NCBI GenBank assembly: GCA_050248375.1
Contig: JBFWSL010000015.1
Coordinates: forward strand, 1 to 26,098
Reading direction: 5' to 3'
Source of the DNA: JAYZVT01 sp050248375
Lineage (GTDB): Bacteria; Pseudomonadota; Alphaproteobacteria; Rhizobiales; Methyloligellaceae
DNA length: 26,098 bases
The notes beneath the pieces are model-generated. The model searched no databases. It saw nothing but the letters and a program-made list of their open reading frames with translations, and was not told the origin of the DNA. The translations under genes and the position numbers were made by a program. How positions within the stretch are numbered: position 1 is the first letter of the stretch; each line of letters begins with the position of its first letter. Shown here in pieces: positions 21,563-26,098 of this stretch.

Positions 21563-22102
21563 ATGTGCACCGGACGAAATCGACCAGGGGTCCTGAACGG
21601 CTGGCGCGTATTGGCGCTGGCGGCGGGCCTGTGCGCCGCCATCATGGCCGTGCCGCCGGGCGAGCCCGCGCGCGCGGAGACCGAGCCCACGCCGAAGGAC
21701 CGGCTGCTGGCGGCGGGAACTCTGAGACTGGCCGGGCGGCTGATGCGCTGCGGCGGCACGCCGACGCTGATGTCCCATCACTTCTGGGACTATGGCGGCG
21801 CCACCCGTGACAAGATCATCCTCAACCCGACGAAGCTCACCCCCCTGCCAAGCTCGGTGCAGCTCTTCATCTACGCCCATGAGTGCGGCCACCTGCTCTA
21901 CGGCCCGAAGGAAATCCAGGCGGACTGCTACGCCATCAAGCGGGGCCGCAGGGAAGGCTGGCTGAGCCGGGAGGGGCTGGACGAGGTGTGCGCCTTCTTT
22001 TCGGACCACCCGGGAGACTATGCCCATCCGCCCGGTCCCGAGCGCTGCCAGATCATGACGCGGTGCTTCGACGGCGGCGCGCCGCGGCAGGCGGTGCGCT
22101 AG
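21563..22102 (+). CDS. Secreted HECGH metalloprotease-like protein, copy 2
   Basis: From the ATG at 21563 the product has 179 aa, with a signal peptide ending near PARA (about residue 40). The active-site region is IYAHECGHLLYGPKEIQADC (H106, E107, H110; E117 or D121 as possible third ligand). It shares with the preceding protein the order GG-ILNP, HECGH, ADCxAxKRGRRxGWL, DExC, HPxGPxRC and M-x-CF, including six cysteines. A TTG at 21542 would extend the N terminus by seven residues. The stop TAG overlaps the stop of the convergent TetR gene in CTAG (22099-22102). Function unknown; duplication of its neighbour is inferred from similarity and adjacency. Confidence 0.72.
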   Translation: MCTGRNRPGVLNGWRVLALAAGLCAAIMAVPPGEPARAETEPTPKDRLLAAGTLRLAGRLMRCGGTPTLMSHHFWDYGGATRDKIILNPTKLTPLPSSVQLFIYAHECGHLLYGPKEIQADCYAIKRGRREGWLSREGLDEVCAFFSDHPGDYAHPPGPERCQIMTRCFDGGAPRQAVR

Positions 22103-22698
22103 CCCGCCTTGCGCCGGTCCTGGGCGCGGCGCAGGCCGATCTCGTTGAGCCAGCCCTGCAGGTGGTTGGCCTCGCGCAAAATCATCTCCGGATCGGCGAA
22201 GACGGCGGCGACGAGGCTGATGCCCTGCAGCGACGACACCAGATGCAGGGCGTGGCGGTTGGCGCCGTCGGTCACGCCCATGTCGCGGAACTGGCGCTCG
22301 CACCACTGCAGCAGCTCGCGGAAAGGCTCCACGGCCAGCGGGGCGAGCGGCCCGCGGGCGCGGGCCAGTTCGAAATAGAAGCTGCCGATGGGGCAGCCGT
22401 AGAGGGCGTCCACCTCGCGGTCCGAGATCCAGACCTCGATCAGGGAGGCCAGCCGCTCATGGGGGGTGCCCTGCTGCTCGCGCCGGGCGATCAGGTTGGT
22501 CAGGATGCCCTGGCGGCGTTCGGCCACGGCGGCGACGAGGTCGTCCTTGGTCTTGAAATAGTAGAAGACGCTGCCAAGAGCGATGCCGGCTTCCTCGGCC
22601 ACATCGGCGATGGTGGTGCCGGCGACGCCGCGCCTGTGGAAGAGCCCGGCCGCGGCCTCGATCAACTGCTGGCGCTTTTCCGCTGCGGCGGCGGCCAT
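22099..22698 (-). CDS. TetR-family transcriptional regulator
   Basis: The 199-aa product has the N-terminal TetR helix-turn-helix: QQLIEAAAGLFHRRGVAGTT, then IADVAEEAGIALGSVFYYFKTKDDL (residues 30-54). The C-terminal ligand domain carries DALYGCPIGSFYFELAR and is otherwise unassigned. AGGAGA lies 6 bases before the ATG. A palindromic site at 22708-22725 overlaps the leader and is the probable autoregulatory operator. The divergent neighbour is the TrkH gene starting at 22868, which could share this control. The inducer is unknown. Confidence 0.88.
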   Translation of the reverse strand: MAAAAAEKRQQLIEAAAGLFHRRGVAGTTIADVAEEAGIALGSVFYYFKTKDDLVAAVAERRQGILTNLIARREQQGTPHERLASLIEVWISDREVDALYGCPIGSFYFELARARGPLAPLAVEPFRELLQWCERQFRDMGVTDGANRHALHLVSSLQGISLVAAVFADPEMILREANHLQGWLNEIGLRRAQDRRKAG

Positions 22699-22707
22699 TC
22701 AGGTCTC

Positions 22708-22725
22708 CTAGTCAGTTAACTAGTC
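22708..22725. promoter_or_regulatory. TetR-type operator
   Basis: CTAGT-CAGTTA-ACTAG (22708-22723) is an inverted repeat with the 8-base palindrome AGTTAACT at its middle, and TAGTC is repeated directly at its two ends. It lies 10 bases upstream of the tetR-type start codon, where binding would block transcription or translation initiation of the gene itself. Confidence 0.6.
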
Positions 22726-22867
22726 GGGGCGGAAGCCTAGGGTGAGTCGGCGGATTGCGTCAACCCGGCCGGGCTCCTGCGCCGATCGGGCTTGCGGCGG
22801 CGGGACGCTGCGGCCAGACTGCGCGCCTTGCCGGGCGTTCCGCCGGCGGGGCGCAGGGGCTGGCGAG

Positions 22868-24313
22868 GTGATCTCACTCCGGCAATCGTTTCACGTGGCG
22901 GGTGTCCTGCTGGCCACGCTCGGCATGCTGATGATGGTCCCGGCCGTCATAGACCTGGCGGCGGGAAACCCCGACTGGCGGGTGTTCGTCGCCTGCGGCA
23001 TCGGCACCTGGACCTTCGGGGTGCTGCTGGCCCAGACCACGCGGCGGCCGGTGGCGGTGCAGATCAGCGTCCGCGACGCCTTCCTGATGACCACCCTGCT
23101 CTGGGTGGCGGTCGGCGCCTTCTCGGCGCTGCCCTTCCTCGGCGTGGGGCTCGACTACAGCGATGCCTTCTTCGAGGCCATCTCGGGGATGACCACGACG
23201 GGGTCCACGGTGCTGGTGGGTCTGGAGACGCTGCCGCCGGGCATCCTGTTCTGGCGGGCCCTGCTGCAATGGGTCGGCGGCGTGGGCATCATCGTCATGG
23301 CGATCCTGATCCTGCCCTTCCTCAGGGTCGGCGGCATGCAACTGTTCCAGGTGGAGAGTTCCGACCGGTCCGGCAAGATCGTGCCGCGCGCCTTCCTGCT
23401 CATAACGCTGATCGTGGGGACATATGTGGCCCTGAGCATCGCCTGCGCCATCGCCTACGGGCTGGCGGGCATGACCGCCTTCGATGCCATCTGCCACGCC
23501 ATGACCACGCTCTCCACCGGCGGCTACGCCAACTACGACGCGTCCTTCGGCTTCTACAAGCAGGCCTCGGCGCACTGGATCGGCATCGTTTTCATGATCG
23601 CGGGCGGCCTGCCGTTCCTCGCTTACATCCGGGCCGTGCAGGGCGACTACGGCGCCCTGTACCGGAATCCGCAGGTGCGCGCCCTGCTGCTGCTGCTGTT
23701 CCTGACCAGCCTGGCGCTGGCGGTCTATCTGAGCGCGACCAGGGCGATCCCGTTCGCGGACGCCGTCCGGCTGACCGCGTTCAACGTCACCTCGGTGGTC
23801 ACCACCACCGGCTACGCCACCGACGACTTCAACGCCTGGGGCCCGCTGGCGGTCGCCGTCTTCTTCGTGCTCATGTTCGCGGGCGGCTGCACCGGCTCGA
23901 CCTCGGGCTCAATCAAGATCTACCGGCACCTGATCCTGGCCGGCATGGTGCGGGCGCATCTGCGGCGGCTGGTGCATCCGCGCCGCGTCGTCCAGGTGAG
24001 CTACGCGGGCAAGCCGCTGCCCGCCGACATCGCGCCCTCGGTGCTGGCCTTCATCACCGTGTTCCTGGGCACCATCACCGTGTTCACCATCGCGCTGGCG
24101 GCCATGGGCCTGGACTTCGTCACCGCGCTGTCGGCCGCGACCACCGCGATCGCCAATGTGGGCCCGGGGCTGGGCGAGGTCATCGGCCCGGCGGGCAATT
24201 TCGCCACGCTCCCCGACGCGGCCAAATGGATCCTGTCGCTGGCCATGCTGATGGGGCGTCTGGAGCTGTTCGCGGTGCTGGTGCTGCTGGACCCCGATTT
24301 CTGGCGCAGTTGA
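22868..24313 (+). CDS. trkH: TrkH-type potassium uptake channel subunit
   Basis: The product (481 aa from the GTG at 22868) shows the four pore-loop repeats of the Trk/Ktr/HKT family: SGMTTTGSTVL, AMTTLSTGGYANY, VTSVVTTTGYATDDF and TTAIANVGPGLGEV. About ten transmembrane helices and FAGGCTGSTSGSIK between repeats three and four fit TrkH. The length agrees with TrkH (about 483 aa). A GTG at 22742 would add 42 residues of Arg/Cys/Gly-rich sequence without family resemblance, so 22868 is preferred. The gating partner TrkA is not in the window. TrkH imports potassium in response to osmotic or pH stress. Confidence 0.88.
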   Translation: MISLRQSFHVAGVLLATLGMLMMVPAVIDLAAGNPDWRVFVACGIGTWTFGVLLAQTTRRPVAVQISVRDAFLMTTLLWVAVGAFSALPFLGVGLDYSDAFFEAISGMTTTGSTVLVGLETLPPGILFWRALLQWVGGVGIIVMAILILPFLRVGGMQLFQVESSDRSGKIVPRAFLLITLIVGTYVALSIACAIAYGLAGMTAFDAICHAMTTLSTGGYANYDASFGFYKQASAHWIGIVFMIAGGLPFLAYIRAVQGDYGALYRNPQVRALLLLLFLTSLALAVYLSATRAIPFADAVRLTAFNVTSVVTTTGYATDDFNAWGPLAVAVFFVLMFAGGCTGSTSGSIKIYRHLILAGMVRAHLRRLVHPRRVVQVSYAGKPLPADIAPSVLAFITVFLGTITVFTIALAAMGLDFVTALSAATTAIANVGPGLGEVIGPAGNFATLPDAAKWILSLAMLMGRLELFAVLVLLDPDFWRS

Positions 24314-24425
24314 GACCGCGGGCCGGACCGCACGGGAATGCTTGACCGCAAGCCCCGGACGCCGCATTTAGGGGGCCAAAGCAGGCCGTTCGCCGCCCGC
24401 CCGTCCGTTTGAGAGGTGCCCAGCC

Positions 24426-25031
24426 ATGGACAAGTTCACGACGCTCACCGGCGTTGCCGCGCCACTGGACATGATCAACGTCGATACCGACAAGATCATC
24501 CCGAAGCAGTTCCTGAAGACCATCAAGCGCACCGGCCTCGGCAAGCATCTGTTCTTCGAGATGCGCTACAAGGACGACGGCTCCGAGAACCCGGATTTCG
24601 TGCTGAACAAGCCGGCCTACCGCAAGGCGCAGATCCTGGTGGCGGGCGACAATTTCGGCTGCGGCTCCAGCCGCGAGCACGCGCCCTGGGCGCTGCTCGA
24701 CTTCGGCATCCGCTGCGTGATCGCCACCAGCTTCGCCGACATCTTCTACAACAACTGCTTCAAGAACGGCATCCTGCCCATCAGGCTGCCGCAGGAGGAC
24801 GTGGACAAGCTGATGGACGACGCCTCGCGCGGCGCCAACGCGACCGTCACCGTCGACCTCGAGAGCCAGACCATCACCGGTCCGGACGGCGGCAGCATCT
24901 CCTTCGAACTCGATCCCTTCCGCAAGCAATGCCTGCTGGAAGGCCTGGACGACATCGGGCTGACCCTGAAAAAGTCCAAAAAGATTGCGAGCTACGAGGA
25001 GAAGGCGCAGGCCGCGCGCCCCTGGGCCTAG
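24426..25031 (+). CDS. leuD: 3-isopropylmalate dehydratase small subunit
   Basis: The 201-aa product is a typical LeuD: NVDTDKIIPKQFLKTIKRTG at residues 18-37, DNFGCGSSREHAPWALLDFG in the swivel-domain active loop, and FADIFYNNCFKNGILPI. It completes the isomerase with LeuC (14313-15716). GAGAGG precedes the ATG. The 112 bases before it hold no gene. The hairpin GCCGCG/CGCGGC (25031-25053) after the stop is a weak terminator candidate. Confidence 0.96.
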   Translation: MDKFTTLTGVAAPLDMINVDTDKIIPKQFLKTIKRTGLGKHLFFEMRYKDDGSENPDFVLNKPAYRKAQILVAGDNFGCGSSREHAPWALLDFGIRCVIATSFADIFYNNCFKNGILPIRLPQEDVDKLMDDASRGANATVTVDLESQTITGPDGGSISFELDPFRKQCLLEGLDDIGLTLKKSKKIASYEEKAQAARPWA

Positions 25032-25164
25032 CCGCGCGACCCCGCTTCGCGGCCGGGCCTTTCCGGCGGTGACGGATTTCCGGGGACGAACCGGCCGCGG
25101 CCGCGTTACGGCGTAGCATGCGCAACCGGCGGACCCGCGTGTCCGCCTCCAGGGAGGAGGGGCC

Positions 25165-25419
25165 ATGAGCACGGTCCAGCTCGCACTTCTGTTCGCTTTC
25201 GTCATGCTGCTGGGAGGCGGCTGGCTGGTCTACACCCGGTCCAAGGGCTGGGGCCCGTGGACCATCCAGGCCTTCGGCCTGGTGCTTCTGGTGCCGGCGA
25301 TTGTGGTGCTGGCGGTGACCCAGGCGCTGAGCAAGGAAATCCTCGCCACGCTGCTGGGCGGCGTCGCGGGCTATATCTTCGGGCGCGGTTCCTCAGGCGG
25401 CCCGGACGGGGACCGGTGA
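25165..25419 (+). CDS. Small two-span membrane protein
   Basis: The 84-aa product has two hydrophobic helices (LALLFAFVMLLGGGWLVY and FGLVLLVPAIVVLAVTQA) joined by a basic/Trp loop (TRSKGWGPW), then a Gly-rich segment (LLGGVAGYIFGRGSSGG). AGGGAGGAGG stands just before the start. The stop TGA at 25417-25419 overlaps a possible GTG start of the OsmC-like gene, so the two are probably translated together. I recognise no functional family. Confidence 0.68.
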   Translation: MSTVQLALLFAFVMLLGGGWLVYTRSKGWGPWTIQAFGLVLLVPAIVVLAVTQALSKEILATLLGGVAGYIFGRGSSGGPDGDR

Positions 25420-25421
25420 GG

Positions 25422-25931
25422 ATGGACGCCGACACGCTGCGTGCCCTGCAGGCCCCGCTCAAGGACAAGTACCGGGAGAGCCCGGACGCCGCCGTCATCA
25501 CCCTCAAGGCGCAGGGGCGGCTCGACGACGCCTCCATCGCCTGCAAGGTGGATACGGGCCGGGCACTGGTCACGGCCGGGCTGCATCCGGCCACCGGCGG
25601 ATCCGGCATGGAAGCCTGCTCGGGCGACATGCTGCTGGAGGCGCTGGTCGCCTGCGCCGGCGTGACGCTGAAGGCCGTGGCCACCGCCATCGGCGTGACG
25701 CTCAGGGACGCGACCGTGCGCGCCGAGGGCGATCTCGATTTCCGCGGCACCCTGGGCGTGGACCGGGAAGCGCCGGTGGGGTTCCGCGAGATCCGCCTGG
25801 CCTTCGATCTGGACACCGACGCCGGCGAGGAGCAGGTGGCGCAGCTCCTCAAGCTCACCGAGCGCTATTGCGTCGTTTTCCAGACCCTCAACCGCAAGCC
25901 GCGGCTCCTGGTATCGGTGAACCGGGGCTGA
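25422..25931 (+). CDS. OsmC/Ohr-family protein
   Basis: The 169-aa product (ATG at 25422; a GTG at 25416 is also possible) has the OsmC-like arrangement: GLHPATGGSGMEACSGDM, LLEALVACAGVTLKAVA with C78, then AEGDLDFRGTLGV, VGFREIRLAFDLD and LLKLTERYCVVFQTL with C150. The two cysteines are the expected peroxidatic and resolving residues of thiol peroxidases that reduce organic hydroperoxides. The subgroup (OsmC, Ohr or YhfA-like) cannot be assigned. It follows the small membrane protein without a gap. Confidence 0.85.
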   Translation: MDADTLRALQAPLKDKYRESPDAAVITLKAQGRLDDASIACKVDTGRALVTAGLHPATGGSGMEACSGDMLLEALVACAGVTLKAVATAIGVTLRDATVRAEGDLDFRGTLGVDREAPVGFREIRLAFDLDTDAGEEQVAQLLKLTERYCVVFQTLNRKPRLLVSVNRG

Positions 25932-25938
25932 TCGCCTG

Positions 25939-26020
25939 CCCCCGCTTCCGCTGCGCTCCATGCGGGCCACGGATTGCGCAACAGGAGGGAATACGAAACC
26001 CCGGCGCAGGCCGGGGTCCA
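25939..26020. repeat. REP-like repeat at the right edge
   Basis: CCGCTTCCGCTGCGCTCC and ATGCGGGC repeat the pattern seen at 17721-17746, followed by ACCCCGGC-gcag-GCCGGGGT (25998-26017). This is a third copy of the mixed palindrome type in this window. The remaining bases to 26098 show no gene. Confidence 0.55.
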
Positions 26021-26098
26021 GCGGCCCCTTGCCGCGCCCGGCCCTTGCCAATCCGGCGGGCAGCCTTTAGCAATCGGCGCAATCACACACATCACGGG

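Noticed and set aside
22742..22867. An N-terminal extension of TrkH from the GTG at 22742
   Set aside because: The added residues are Arg/Cys/Gly-rich and unlike TrkH; the GTG at 22868 gives the usual length.

Overview
The window looks like chromosomal DNA of a GC-rich alphaproteobacterium, probably of the Hyphomicrobiales (Rhizobiales) or a near neighbour. The grounds are the gene blocks dapF-mtaB-ftsY and ffh-rpsP-rimM-trmD-rplS-leuC, a UPF0314 (DUF2585) protein, and mosaic palindromic intergenic repeats resembling rhizobial RIME elements. The genus cannot be named from sequence alone. No rRNA, tRNA, CRISPR array, transposase or prophage was found.

Layout. Positions 1-2984 (minus strand) hold dapF, mtaB and the 5' part of ftsY; mtaB and ftsY overlap by 4 bases and ftsY runs off the window. 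Divergent from dapF are a 574-aa protein joining an N-acetyltransferase to an acetylpolyamine-amidohydrolase-type deacetylase (3073-4797), a SAM methyltransferase and a small secreted protein. Positions 5980-9236 carry ffh-rpsP-rimM-trmD (signal recognition, ribosome assembly, tRNA modification), preceded by a structured leader. Two minus-strand membrane-protein genes (UPF0314 and an OPT-family transporter) separate trmD from rplS, so rplS (12358-13059) has its own promoter. Its product carries an extra C-terminal helix-hairpin-helix-like domain. After a strong terminator come a secreted CHAP hydrolase and leuC.

leuC (14313-15716) and leuD (24426-25031) encode the two subunits of isopropylmalate isomerase but lie 8.7 kb apart. 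Between them is an accessory region: a sodium:solute symporter, a 41-aa single-span membrane protein, an endonuclease/exonuclease/phosphatase-family protein, an ACT-like small protein with an attenuator-like leader, a secreted TPR protein, three consecutive genes with HExxH zinc-metalloprotease motifs, a TetR regulator with a palindromic operator, and a TrkH-type potassium channel subunit. The first HExxH gene is bracketed by two 117-bp mosaic repeats in inverted orientation, one of which supplies its stop codon. After leuD come a small two-span membrane protein and an OsmC-family protein.

The points most worth following are the acetyltransferase-deacetylase fusion, the three-gene zincin cluster with its inverted repeats, the L19 fusion, the leader of the ACT-like gene, and the regulatory palindromes near 9534-9592.
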